From Brachypodium distachyon (Eukaryota; Streptophyta; Magnoliopsida; Poales; Poaceae): 64,000 nucleotides of DNA. Position 1 is the stretch's first letter; every line of letters begins with the position of its first letter. This document shows positions 9,992 to 22,043 of the stretch, piece after piece. Under the pieces are notes generated by a model that worked only from the letters and a program-made list of their open reading frames with translations, searched no databases and was not told the DNA's origin. The stretch is from contig NC_016134.3 of NCBI RefSeq assembly GCF_000005505.3, forward strand, positions 42,881,150 through 42,945,149. The letters run 5' to 3'. A program made the translations under genes and the position numbers.

Positions 9992-11455
9992 ATTCGCATT
10001 TGAAATAAGTTTTATGATGAATAACTCATCGTATCATGGTTGTCTAATTAATTAATGGACAAAGTTTAATTCTTGAAATCGTGTTCGTCTTATTTTTTGT
10101 TAGAAAAGTGGAGTCTATACAACCAAGGGACACTCGTATACTCAGTCAGGCAGGCGTCAGGCTTTGGCGTCCAGCGGAGCGCCATCGCTAGGCCCTCCTC
10201 ACATGCAGCAAGTCGAGAGATCAAAGCAATGCTGCAAGAAGAGGCAGGTTGCAAAAATCATCCGGCTTTCATCCCAGCAGCATTCAGTTTTGAATGTGCA
10301 TCATCCGGAATTCCGGACGTTCCCATTTCGTCCCCTGCAGCGCCAACTCCACCTTCAGCATCTTCCCCCTCCTCGCCTGCATCGCCCCAACTCCACCAAG
10401 CCCATCCATGTCGGTTCCTTCAGCCGGCACTCACGGGCCAACTCTCCGCATCGATCCGCTTGCAGTCACCGACAATGTTAACGCCATCTTCCACGGTTCC
10501 ACCGCCGGCGCCGCCACAGGTCGTGTGATAGCCGCACCTCGACCGAAGATCTCCGTCCCAGGTGACGCCTCCGCTAGTGGCTGCCCCGGCTGAAGCACCG
10601 CCCGTACGTGTTGCCTCCAGCGACGCCTTTGTCATGTGCACCACGGCTTGCTTGCTGTGTCTGCCCACCAGATGTTCGATAGAATGCTCGCGACGGGATT
10701 TGGAAATCTTAAGTGATCCTTGTCAGTAGTTAGAGGTGGTGAAATGATTTTTTTTTCTTTAAATTATGGAACATTTTGGAAAGGGAGACTTGCATCGATG
10801 GGAAATCTCCATGCCCAAACTCGCATGCAGAGGATATGTTCCTTAAAAAAGAACTCACAGAAGGAGTACGTTAGTGGTTATTATTATGTTTTGGAAGAAG
10901 GCTATAGCCTTTTCGAGTTCCTGGGAGTTAATACCACCATCAAGCCTGCATGCAACGCACGCTTAAATTTTTTGACAACCTTTCGGCTGCAGCATCCCTT
11001 CATAAATAGCCATTGCTTCTGGGTTGGAGTGCGTTGTTGTTTCAGTTCAATCCCTTGCAGCAGCTGGTGGAGTACAAGCACAACGTGTAGTAAGCTGCTG
11101 CTACTTCTTCTTCTTCTCTCGCTTGATATGTGTGGGTAAAAGAGGATCATGTGTCCTTTTGTATTTCTGAGTACACCTGCCGACCTACAGCAGGCATATC
11201 TCTTCCATTTAGATGAGACTCATATTTCTTTGTACATGGTAATCTTGGCAGTTTTTAGGCCGGATTAGCCAGATCTGTGTCTATTTTGCTGCTATTCTTG
11301 TTCCTAAACAGAGTAAAGTTAATTAATTTCTCTATAATCCTGAAATATTTTAGAGCGGCATTAGTAATCTTGGGGTATCTTAGGGTTAACATGAATAAGT
11401 CACGCGAACATCTGACTTGATTCATGATCCATTTTGCAGTAAGGCTCCGGTCGAG
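9992..11455. other. Upstream region of the B3 gene
   Basis: No gene is firmly supported. A Pro/Ser/Ala-rich GC segment lies at about 10170-10640 with three overlapping open frames. It could be a remnant of a retroelement gag-like region, but I cannot identify it. The 10720-11430 stretch is probably promoter and 5' leader of the B3 gene; it contains CT-rich tracts near 11100. Confidence 0.4.
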
Positions 11456-14400
11456 ATGAGCAATCCTTGCGAGTGCTGCAAGAGTAAGGTGAAGTTCATG
11501 ACTCAGATGCATGGTAACTTTAAAGATAGCATGGTATGCTAGCCTTTTATCTTTGAGAATTTGGTATGTTAGTTTTAAATTTCAGTGGCCTGACTCGACT
11601 TTCTAGAGTTTGCCTGCATGCCTATTTTGAGCCTTGGTTCGGTCACTGCTGCAGGTCATACCAGAGTGGATCGTGAACCATTTTGGAGGTAAGATCTCAG
11701 GAACCATCAAACTAGAAGCCCCTAATGGTCAGATACATGATGTTGGAGTTGCCAAAGAGATGAACAGAACAGTCCTCCAGTCTGGATGGGAGGCATTTGT
11801 TGATGTCAATCAGATACAAGAGAACTTCTCCTTGATGTTTCGATGGATTGGAAGGTCCTGCCTTAAGGTTACCATATTTGATGCCAATGGTGAGGAGAGA
11901 ATCTCGTGCTGCGCGGGGATGAAACATCCTACTTATGTTGAAAAAGCAAGCACCAATTGTGCTGATATTTCAAGCAATTCCCATGACGGTACTGCTCAGT
12001 CTTCAGATTCAGATGGACACTGCAGAGAACAAGGAAACAAGCCTGCAGTAGAATCTTCTTGCGATGAATTTTCAGGTTAAATTTTCCACACCTACTCCAC
12101 GTCACTTTTTTTGTATAAAAATCTATACAAATCCACATCACTTATTTTGAGACGGAGGGAGTACTATTTTGTTACTAGCCTTTAATAACTAAGGATCAAT
12201 CTCTTACTCCCAAATCTCTTTTTAGAGCAGATTATAGTCCCTCTGAAAGCGAGTCTATGGAGTCGGATGATCTTCGGCTCTCAAAGGATTATGTCTTGTC
12301 AGGGCGATGCTATCTCACAGAAGAACAGGAGGATGAAATCAATGCGTTTGTCCGCAAAATTAAACCAGAAATTCCTTTGCTTGTAGTAATGATGAAGAAG
12401 ACCCCTATGCTGGTACGTTGGGTTGAAATTCCGTGATGCGCTGCTAACTGCCTGTAGCTACATACACCTGTCTATACTGTTTAACAGCAAACCTCTAAAA
12501 CATGTGTGTGGAACAATTAGCGGGATATTCACTACAGATAAAAAAAAATCATGTCTTGCTTTACAATTGAGATCATGTGTATTTTTTATTTTTAAAAAAG
12601 CTGGTCATGACAGTATTAGTAATTAGTCTAAGCTACAACAGTACCACATATGTTATGCCGCTTTCTCTAATCAGGCAATAACTAAGGATTATGCACGTGC
12701 ATACTTTCCACACAAAAATCAATCTGTCACACTCAAGCTGCCTGAGAACAGCAAGAATTGGAGATGCAGATTCTGCGTCAGACCTGGTGGAAGGGGACAC
12801 CATCTTTATTTGTCTAAATTTGTCCATGACAATCTTCTTCGGGAGGGAGATCTCTGCCTCTTCCAGCCAATGACAGGGGTTAAGGCTACAAAGTTCACAT
12901 TTATGTTCCATCTACTTGGCAGAGCTGGAAAAGCTGATATTGACTCAAACCACGGTAAGTTTGAGAAACAAGTGTAGGTTCTGTTGATATTTCAAGCATC
13001 TCTTTTCAGGATGATATTACATAAATTAACCATCAGCAAGTGAAACTTTTGCTAGAATGCTGCAATGCAATTAGTTACTCGTCATAGTTTGTTTTGTTGT
13101 TGATTCTACTGTTGAAATTATTGGCAGGTTCCTTCAAAAAGAAAAAGAAATTCTTGACAGATCACCAGGAGACTTCCTCCAAGATTCATTATATCTTGTC
13201 CGGCAGGTGCCAACTCGATAAAGAAGATGAGGTGGGAATAGAAGCTCTTATTGCAGAACTTCAACCTGAAATTCCTTTGCTTGTGGTTCGAATGTTGAAG
13301 AGCAGTGTCAACGGACCACACGCTTGTCTGGTAACTTGTCATCTTCCTATTGTGCAACTGGGTTACCCTATTGCTAGTTTATTAAAGATTTGTATGGCAC
13401 ACCTCATTTTGATTTGTTTCGCTATATATTTTTTTATTTCGACTAATAGATTTGAATTGTTCCACCAGCACATTCGATTTCCACAACTACTTTTGATTCG
13501 TTCACTTAATAACCATCAAGTGCTCATGAACATTTCATGATTTGCTCCAAGCACGCTTATATTTTTCTCACTAATTATTTGTTTGTTTCATATACATTTG
13601 TCTTAATTTTGAAACATTCTTCATAAGAAACACGATGCTTCAAACGAATTGTGATCAGTCTATAAGAGTACCTTAAAAGAGCTGCGATGTACTCCCTCCG
13701 TTCCATAATTCTTGTTGTGATTTTAGTTCAAATTTGAACCATGACAAGAATTATGGAATGGAGGGAGTAGTAGTTTGTTGCAATTCTCTAGAAAACATTG
13801 ACGGCCTGCACTGCAGCACATATATAGTTTTTCTGTAACACACAGAGATGGAAGATGAAAATATCATGAAAATTTGGACCATATCACTGTAAGATCAACA
13901 ATATTTATTGCCTTGCTTTGTGTTTGAGACAAGGAACAATTAACCCATTTCGTCATTGTATTAATATCTCGTCATTGTATTAATTCCGCGTATGATCAGG
14001 TCATTTCTAAGGGTTATGCAACCGCGCATTTTCCTAGTGAAAGCCAAACCATCACACTTCAACTCCCAGGAGGGAAGAAGAAGTGGCATCCCCGATTCTA
14101 CATCAGACGAGGCAACTCTGCATATGTCCTTTATGGGCAGTGGATAGACTTTGCCCGTGACAATCGTTTATGCAAGGAGGATCTCTGCCTCCTCCAACCA
14201 ATCATCAAGGGCAAGGGGAGAAGATTCACAGTGATGGTCCATCTGCTTCCCAAAGCAAGAAGCACTAGTAGATCCAAGGGAAGAGATGGTGTTCTTGGGT
14301 TAAATAGTGGTGGAACAGGTATGAAAGCCACATTAACATCTGGTGTTAAGGACAAACCAGTTGACGGCATGTTCACTTACCATTGTTAAAATCAACTTGT

Positions 14401-15216
14401 GCTGGTTTGAGTTGCGTGTGTCTTCTTGTAGCCTCTAGAAGAAATTAAATGCAGTTCTCCAATTTGGACATATTTTCTCGTTTAATGATCTGATGCATCC
14501 TATCTACAGAAACATCGGATGATTCTAATATATCAGGATACGTGCTACTAGGCAGCAGCGCCCGTTTAACGTCTGCGCAGGAGAGCATAGTGGCGGAGAA
14601 GGTGAAGTCCATCCAATCTCAAGCGCCCATTTATGTGGCAGCCATAGACAAGAGCAATTATTCTAATTCCCTAGTAAGTTACAAATCCTTGTTCGTGATT
14701 CTTGGTTATTGCACTAGGATTTTCTAGCTCTTTGCCTATGTACGTTTTCTTGAATCCATTTTGGTGCTTGTGTTTCCTTTGCCATTGAACATAACATAGG
14801 CTGCTTCAAAAAGTCAAAATAAAACCTGTGGATGGCTGATTCCATGAATCTCTGATTTAAAATTTCACAATCCATCCATGCAAGCAGTTGCTAAAATTTC
14901 TTCAGTTCTGTATTTTGATCACTGTTGATTATTTTCATGTATGTTGCACCGGCCAAAAAAAAAGGATTTCGGCACCAAAGGACATGCTGATAGACATCTT
15001 CCTGACGGGAAGGAAAAGGTGGCACTCTGTCAAGCCGGATGGAACAAGGAATGGCGTGTCAAGATGCACAACAAGCGGATGCTGCCCGGAGGAGGGTGGC
15101 GTGAGTTCACCATCGACAACCGCCTGCAGGACGGAGATCTCTGTCTGTTCGAACTGCTGAAGATTGAAGGTCTTGCCATGGCAGTCCATATCATCCGCAC
15201 CGAGCAGTACAGTTAG
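11456..15216 (+). CDS. REM-family transcription factor with four B3 domains
   Basis: Eight exons are 11456-11533, 11655-12075, 12231-12412, 12675-12954, 13128-13330, 14000-14318, 14510-14673 and 14965-15216. They give 632 residues with consistent phases. The start is typical of grass REM proteins (MSNPCECCKSKVKF). B3 domain 1 spans exons 1-2 (VIPEWIVNHFGGKISGTIKL, then NRTVLQSGWEAFVD). Exons 4, 6 and 8 each hold a further B3 domain with the LREGDLCLFQP-type ending (DLCLFQP, DLCLLQP, DLCLFEL). Exons 3, 5 and 7 are linkers carrying an SGRC.L / PEIPLLVV-type motif, weakest in exon 7. B3 domains bind DNA, so a nuclear role is expected; targets are unknown. Two Stowaway MITEs sit in introns 2 and 5. 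The exon 8 start at 14965 follows a weak poly-A-rich acceptor and is the least certain junction. Confidence 0.85.
12093..12163. mobile_element. Degenerate Stowaway-like MITE in B3 intron 2
   Basis: The right end (CTTATTTTGAGACGGAGGGAGTA) is intact, while the left end has lost most of the CTCCCTCCG terminus. The stem GTCACTT..AAGTGAT-type complement and the TATAAAAATCTATACAAA core match the better-preserved copy at 35573. Confidence 0.6.
13690..13769. mobile_element. Stowaway MITE in B3 intron 5
   Basis: TA-flanked, with near-perfect termini CTCCCTCCGTTCCATAATTC and its complement GAATTATGGAATGGAGGGAG. The centre is a second inverted repeat (TTCAAATTTGAA). About 78 bp long and non-coding. Confidence 0.85.
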
Positions 15217-15922
15217 CTTCAGTGAGGCACTGCAGGTCGGTGACCTGATGATGGATAAAACCCTTTTTCTGGTCCTATTTTGGTGATGACTCTGTATTTC
15301 TGTCATAAGGGAGTGGAAATCATGCATGGGTGTGGCTCATCTCCCATGCAGTGATGCAGTAAAACAGTTCTAGCAGGTCTGGCTGTCCTCTTGCTTGCAA
15401 TTAAGAACCTTAGTCATAGGTTGGTTGTGTGATGGGAGTATCAGCTTAGCTAGCTACCTTTATGACTTCTATTGCGTTGTTCAAGTTTCACAAATGTATG
15501 AATGCTCTTCTTTGGGTTGATGCAGGCGATTATATTGACATTTATCAATATTTTCTTTACAAAAATATTTTTTTTCTGTTCCATACTGTGCGATGTACCC
15601 AGTATACAGTTCATACCACACCAAAGAAAGAAACCAACTTTTGGAGTGAAGCAAGCGGAAAGAAAATTCACACCAGCAGCAATAGGAAATACTTCGTTGT
15701 GGTGATAAAAAAATATATTATATCATAATCTGTTATATGATACAAGAGATTTGATTCAAGAATTGAAGGCACAATGAGACTAGCCATTGTGGTTTTCTAC
15801 TCCTGTAAGAAACTTCCTCCGTGAGCATGTGTAAATACAGTACAATGGCAAGGGAAAAACAACCACCAAAATGGCACCACGAATCCTCTTGAGCAACCGG
15901 TCAAATCCATTATTAATCCGTA
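15217..15922. other. Convergent 3' flanks
   Basis: This stretch separates the B3 gene (plus strand, stop at 15216) from the minus-strand membrane-protein gene (stop at 15923), so both 3' UTRs should lie here. It is AT-rich with no recognised gene or repeat. Confidence 0.5.
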
Positions 15923-18447
15923 CTAAAACCTAGGAGGGTTTGTCGGGATTCTTGAAGCTCCTTGCATTAGAATTGTCTGCCTTTTCCGGAAATATACAAA
16001 CGGCCCACTTATTAGCAACATTCCGGCCATGAGGACCTGCAAACAACATAGCTTTATGATTCAGTCACAGAAGAAAGAAGGAAGTAAAACGTCTCGGATA
16101 ACCATCAAGATGTCAACCAATGAAAACTGAGAATAAAACAGGTTATGACAAATATGATGTGATCAGTAACAATGATGGAAGTTGTGCAACAAAAAGTAGA
16201 ACATCGTGTTGCTTAACTAAGAGTAAACAAGTATTCCCTCCGTTCCATAATTCTTGTCGAAATATTACATGTATCTTAGACGCTTTTTAGGAATAGATAC
16301 ATCCACTTTCGAGCAAATTTGAGATAAGAATTATGGAACGGAGGGAGTAGGTTTTTTATTTTTTATTACTGGATAAGTCAAAGTTTCAATCTCTGAAAGT
16401 AACTGCATATCGCACCACAGGCAGCAGCCTAAACTTCATGCCCTGGAAACTCACCATCAGACTGAGATATTTTTCTCCGGTGTATTAACTCGTTTATGTG
16501 AGACGTGATTCTCGATTCTTCAACAATTTTTGCAAGATCTTTTACAGTTTCAGACTATGGCCAAAGTTATTGCTATAGGAAGCAAGGCATTCACAACATG
16601 GTGATTCATCATACAATCTTTATACTCCCTCCGTCCCATATTAAGTGACTCAAATTTGTCCAAATATGGACGTATCTATATACTGTCTAAAATACGTCTA
16701 GATACATGTAATGTTTCGGCACTTAATATGGGACGGAAGGAGTACTAAGAACCGAGAATAGTTTTAATGATATTAATACCTCAAAACCAAGAACAGATAA
16801 CTTCTCTTCATCCTCCAATGGTACACAACTCCTGTAAGTAACATAATGTTTTGCGCCACCTGATGTGGATGCATCACCCAACACCTTTCTTTGCTTGGTA
16901 CTATTTCCTTCTTTTGTACCATTTTGTACTTGAACGCATTTCAAAGGCAAGCGGTAGCCAGTTTCGCTGCAACAGTACTTTTCGTCATTCTATAAAAAAG
17001 AAAGACAAAATGATATTTCAGTAAGCTTTAAAACAAATATATAAACATGCCATTTCAGTATATGATAGTGTGATGCTGTTCACCCTTGCACAGTTGTGAT
17101 TATGAAGTATTCCACTCCATCAAGTCTGTGAAGCCAATCGAAACGGAGCAGCAGCTCATAGTAAATATGTTTGTTGTTAATGGAACTCTGGCTTACGTAA
17201 TTGTCGAAGCTCCTATCTAGATAAATCTCTTATAAAGTTAAATAACCATGCAAAATCCATCCTCAAATGTTGAATAAACCATGGTCTAGGAAAATGGTAC
17301 TGCAATGTGCAAATGTCATCATCAAGCCAACTATTTAACCATCTGCATAATTTAGCACAACTACAAGTCCAAGAGAAGCTAAGTTTGATATAACTGTCTG
17401 ACCACTTTTCAGTTGACATATTCCCAATGCCAAACGATATTCAAATACAGAGTCAATCAATGACAGGATAGAAATACTAGGCTAGTAGTTTACGTGTGGG
17501 GATGAGAGTTGTCACTTTTCAGGTGGGAATTCTGACCAACAAAGACATGATGCTAACATTGATCTTTTATGTACTCTGTCTCAATCTGTAAAACCAATTC
17601 CTTGTTATTGGTCAACAACAACCAAAGGAAAGTGATTTTGGGAAATGATAGGAATTAAACCGCCAATATAAATGGAAACATTAATACAACTAATTTTTTG
17701 ACTCTACAAACACAGGTTATAAGATTAAGAAAGGGACGGGATCAGTGCTTCCAGCTATAGACAGTCAGTTCGAACAGTAAACTTTGGTAGCACCAAGATA
17801 GCAAGCACGCTTCAAGTTTATCCACAACATAGATGGAAAACAGAGAAACAGAAACTTAAAACTCGGACTAGAAATTTCCCAACTGATGCATATTTCCCCT
17901 GACCGACAAAATGTCCTCATTTCTTCTTACTAGTAAACATCACAGCATCACAACTTTAAGATCCAACCTTCTCTTAGCGCACACTTCATCTACTCCAACC
18001 TAGGAACACGATCACCCGTCAGCTACATGCCTACATCTAAAACAATGGAAGCAATGAGCAAGCAACCCCCAAATTCCACCCGAATAGCATAACCCTACCA
18101 AAATCGTTCAACCAAGTTTCACCCTCCCAAGATCGATTTTTTTTCTTCTCTGCATAGGGTGGGTGGGTAATCCCCAAGGCGACCAAAGACTCGAAGGGAG
18201 AAGAGAATCGGCTGACCTTCTCGGAGTACTGGCACGTGATGCAGGGGCCGGAGGGGTTGCATCGGTAGGAGGAGTTCCCCTGCGCCTCCACGAAGCCCAG
18301 CAGCGACCTCCGCGCCCCCTTGGCCGTCGAGGCGGCGGCCGCCATGGCGATTGCCGGGGGGATCCAGCAGAGCGCCGCCACCGCGAGGAGGAGGAGCAGC
18401 AGCAGCCGCCACCGCCACGAGGTCGCGGCCGTTGCCTTGTTCGCCAT
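15923..18447 (-). CDS. Type I membrane protein of unknown function
   Basis: Three exons on the minus strand, 18447-18217, 16989-16780 and 16036-15923, join in phase 0 and give 184 residues. The N-terminus is a signal peptide (basic start, then a long Leu run LLLLLLLAVAALCW). A luminal or extracellular part follows, with paired cysteines (CNPSGPCITCQYSEK, KYCCSETGYRLPLKC, YRSCVPLEDEEKLSVLGFE). A single membrane helix (VLMAGMLLISGPFVYF) and a short basic tail ending NPPRF complete it. I recall similar small proteins across plants annotated only as membrane or 'Expp1-like'; no biochemical role is known to me. It shares a 233-bp upstream region with the divergently transcribed RCC1 gene. A possible 100-nt cassette exon at 16554-16455 would replace the membrane segment. 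Confidence 0.8.
16232..16349. mobile_element. Stowaway MITE in an intron
   Basis: A TA-flanked element with termini TCCCTCCGTTCCATAATTCT and the complement AGAATTATGGAACGGAGGGA. The core carries TATTACATGTATCTTAGACG, a block shared with other copies in this window. It lies in intron 2 of the minus-strand membrane-protein gene. Confidence 0.88.
16623..16744. mobile_element. Stowaway MITE in an intron
   Basis: TA-flanked, with termini CTCCCTCCGTCCCATATTAA and the complement TTAATATGGGACGGAAGGAG. The interior has the TCCAAATATGGACGTATCTA block. It ends only about 36 bp downstream of an exon boundary in the minus-strand gene. Confidence 0.88.
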
Positions 18448-18680
18448 GGCTGATGGCTTCTTCGCCTCTCTCTCTCTCCTCTCCTCTCCTTGTGTGCTGT
18501 GAGCCTGTGAGGTGGATGAACCCGTTAACCCGACATCTGATGCTGACGGTTTAACGGGTAGAAGGCTATTAACGGTGACGAACCCGTGGGCCCGCATTTG
18601 AGCTGCTTGTCCAGAATTTGCTTTCGTGTCTCGCAGCCGAACCAAACCGCCGCCCCGCCGCCGCCGCCGCCGTGCTGGCG
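18448..18680. promoter_or_regulatory. Divergent (bidirectional) promoter region
   Basis: Only 233 bp separate the start codons of the minus-strand membrane-protein gene and the plus-strand RCC1 gene. The segment contains several AACCCG-type words in both orientations (18519-18532, 18548-18559 reversed, 18580-18586) and a palindromic GGGCCC forming a TGGGCC site-II-like box at 18587. Site II boxes are common in plant genes for mitochondrial and growth functions and bind TCP factors. There is no clear TATA box. Confidence 0.6.
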
Positions 18681-21600
18681 ATGTTCAGGCACCTCCTTCC
18701 CCTCCGACGGCGCTTCTCTACCTCGGCAGCCTCTAACGCCGCACCTACACTCTACTCTGGTGGCAGCAACCCCGTCTCGATCCTCTCGTGGGGCCGCGGC
18801 GCGTCGGGCCAGCTCGGCGGCGGCAAGGAGGAGCGCCGCCTCTACCCGTCGCCGGTCGCCCACCTCCTCCTCCCTGATCCTTACCCGCTCCTCCCGCCCA
18901 CCCCTGGCCGCCTCCCCGCCGCCGCGGAGACATCCGGATTGGAGGTGGGGATCTCCTGCGGGCTCTTCCACTCGGCGCTCCTCGTCGATGGCGGCACCTG
19001 GGTGTGGGGCAAGGGTGATGGCGGCCGCCTAGGACTCGGAGACGAGTCCTCCGCCTTCGTCCCCCGCGCCAACCCCAACCTCAGCGACCTCCGCGTGCTC
19101 GCGCTCGGCGGCATCCATTCCGCCTCCCTGACCGCTTCCGGGGACGTCTTCACCTGGTGAGGAAACTGCCACATTGCCCATTTCAAATAGCACCGTGTTA
19201 TGATCAGATGCCTGGTTGCTCGCTCGATGATTTTGCGAGAAGGAGAATGTGTTGTTGTTGCATTTTGGTGGATGGTTGTGGCTGCTGCATCACTCAGTTT
19301 ACTCTAGTAGTCTGCAGGGGTTATGGGGGTTTCGGAGCTCTGGGACACTATGTTTACCATAGGGAGCTGTTGCCGAAGAAGGTGAATGGTCCTTGGGAAG
19401 GGAAGATATCGCACATTGCCACGAGCGGAGCGCATACTGCCGCAATCACAGACTCAGGTTGTTTGTAACTTCTTATTCACGTCTAATCCTGGAATAAAAA
19501 AAATTATCATCTGTCACTGCCTCACGCAAATGAATGGTGTGGAAAAAGTGGGAAAAGAAATGGAACATCCTTTACGGTCATTTGTTAAATGTTGGCCTTT
19601 GTGATCAGCAAACTTGCTCTTTTCTGATCCTTGCATTTTGACGACTTCTAATAGGTGAGCTTTACACTTGGGGCCGTGATGAAGGTGACGGTAGGTTGGG
19701 ACTTGGAAGTGGGGGTGGTCCAGGCGAAGCTGGATCTCTCAGTGTTCCTTCCAAGGTGAATGCGCTGCCTGTTCCAGTTGCTGCGGTAGCTTGTGGTGGC
19801 TTCTTCACTATTGCGCTGACTTCAGAAGGACAACTATGGAGTTGGGGAGGTGAGGATGTTCATACTTATTTGCTAATTAATAGACACTGTTTATATAAGT
19901 TTTTTTGTTTACTTGTACTTTGCTATAAACACTAGGGAAAAGTTGTACAATTAACTTACTGGATTAAACTAGAGATCATGGTACCAACTACCAAACCATG
20001 ATCAGACTCAAGGTTCTTTTAATAATGTGAAATGTTATAGCAGTACAACCTACAACGTTTTAACCTCTGACTAGCTAGTAGCTAACATTCACATGCACAG
20101 ACCCTTTCATTTCATTCATTGGGCATATGTTAACTACTCCGTAGGTTATGATAGTTTTACTGAAATGCTTGTAAGCTTTCCTAATCAGCATTTAACGGTC
20201 TCTGATATGACACTCAATGCTTTCAGTTGGCTTTCCCAGTATTATTTAGTTTTTAAATTTAAATGGTCTTCTTGCTTAGATGGCAAGGATTGCATCTATT
20301 TTCGTTTTGGCTTTCCAGTTTCCACTGTAATAGAAATAGAATTATGTACTGATTTAATTTTGAAATGCACCTCTCATTTAACTTTGTGTTAATTTTTTTT
20401 GTTGAAGTTTCCGACACCTGTTGGCAACTTATTGCTTTACTGAGTTATTACGACTTACCTATGATCTCCAGCAAACTCGAACTTCGAACTTGGCAGAGGA
20501 AGCAATTCCAGTGATTGGAGGCCACAGCTTGTCCCTAGCCTAAAAAATATCCGTGTAGTCCAAGTAGCATGTGGTGGATACCATTCCTTAGCTTTGACAG
20601 GTATGGTTTACTTTGTGCAAATTCATATGTTTTTGCTGTTTACTAATGAACGGCAACTTTTGCTGTCACCTACTCACCTATAATTTTTTTATTACATTGG
20701 CAAAATATGAATTTGCAATCAAAGTTCTGAAAAGAACAATCAGACAGGAGTAAAGGAATGGTGTGTTTGAAACATTGTTGTCTCAACAAGTTGGTTAATT
20801 ATGCCTACTGTTGGTTTTGCTTAGTGCGGCAATTATCTTTAATCATAAAACTGCATAACCATGAATCAAGTTCTGTTGGATCTTACAGCAAACAAGCAGT
20901 ACTGTGGTCATACAGATTTATTTAGTTGTATTAATTTCGGAGTGTTGTTGTAGAAAGCACATGATAGTGTTCTGTTTGTTGCAGCATACAACTCGATGAC
21001 ATAGCTTACCTCTGTTAACTGTATTCAGATGAAGGTGAAGTTCTCTCGTGGGGACATGGTGGACATGGACAACTCGGGCATCCTGCCATACAAAATCATA
21101 GAGTTCCACTTGCCATTAAAGCTTTGTCCGGGGAGCGAATAGTCTACATAGCCTGTGGAGGATCGACTTCTGCTGCCATATCAGGTGAAAGCTACAGTTT
21201 TTCTTTCTTATTTTCAGTGTTAGTGATTCAATGCCCTGTACCCCTGTTGCTGTGCAGATAACTCTTGAAATGTTCTTAGTCTCACTTATCTTCCTTTCAG
21301 CATTTCATAAATTAAATTTGGTACAGAATATGTCTCTACTGAAGATTCAGGAAACTCTAGGCATGCAGTAGCACCCTACAACATCAAGTTATCTGAGAAT
21401 AAAATTGTCTACGTTAAGTACCATTTTGGATAGCAAGTAGTAGTATTACTAAGAGTGGCGTAAACTTCAGATATGAGAGAGGAAATCTGTATTGATAGGT
21501 TAGCCAAATAATTGGTAATTTGGTACTGTTGTACTTGTGAAGAAACAGTTTAATTGCATGGGTACTTTCGATGATAGCAAGTTCTTTTTAATGATTTACT

Positions 21601-22043
21601 AGTTTGTGCTACATGTTAATGTTGTTTTGAGCAATGCAACCATGTCACAGTCTTAACTATAATTTGAGTTGGATAATATATTACCCGGGATCCAAGATAT
21701 ATTCTTCTGTAGAAGTCACTTTACTTCATAATATGTCTCTACATTCTTGTCTTGCATCGCATTGCCTATCAGCTAGGAAGCAACTAAAAATTTTCTCACT
21801 ATGAACAGCTTGCCTGAATTTACTTCTTTTGTGTGGCCAGACAAAGGTGACTTGTACATGTGGGGAAATGCAAGAGATTGTCAGTTAGGTGTTCCTGATC
21901 TTCCAGAAGTGCAACCACTACCGGTTAAAGTTAATTTTCTTGCTGACGGTGATGAGGATCCGAGTCCGCCTCACGTCATCTCCGTTGCAATAGGTGCTTC
22001 CCACGCCATGTGTTTGCTCTCGAGGCAAAAAATCGAGAAATAA
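18681..22043 (+). CDS. RUG3: RCC1-repeat protein, mitochondrial RUG3-like
   Basis: Six exons (18681-19156, 19318-19457, 19655-19849, 20472-20600, 21029-21184, 21841-22043) keep one frame and give 432 residues. The N-terminus is an Arg/Ser-rich presequence (MFRHLLPLRRRFSTSAAS) without acidic residues. Seven-bladed RCC1-type repeats follow, each with the WG/LG signature: ILSWGRGASGQLGGG, VWGKGDGGRLGLG, YGGFGALGH, YTWGRDEGDGRLGLG, NFELGRG, LSWGHGGHGQLGH, YMWGNARDCQLG. Matching A.GG.H..A blocks are present. In Arabidopsis the mitochondrial RCC1 protein RUG3 is needed for nad2 splicing and complex I formation. Assignment to that orthologue rests on the presequence and overall resemblance, so treat the symbol as probable. 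The W of repeat two is split across an intron. Confidence 0.82.

Noticed and set aside
10073..10668. Overlapping Pro/Ser-rich open frames upstream of the B3 gene
   Set aside because: No recognisable domain, no consistent splice structure, and several frames are equally open, as expected of GC-rich non-coding sequence or an old retroelement piece.
18586..19186. Alternative frames on both strands over RCC1 exon 1
   Set aside because: Only the frame starting at 18681 shows RCC1 repeat motifs and connects through matching splice phases to the later exons.
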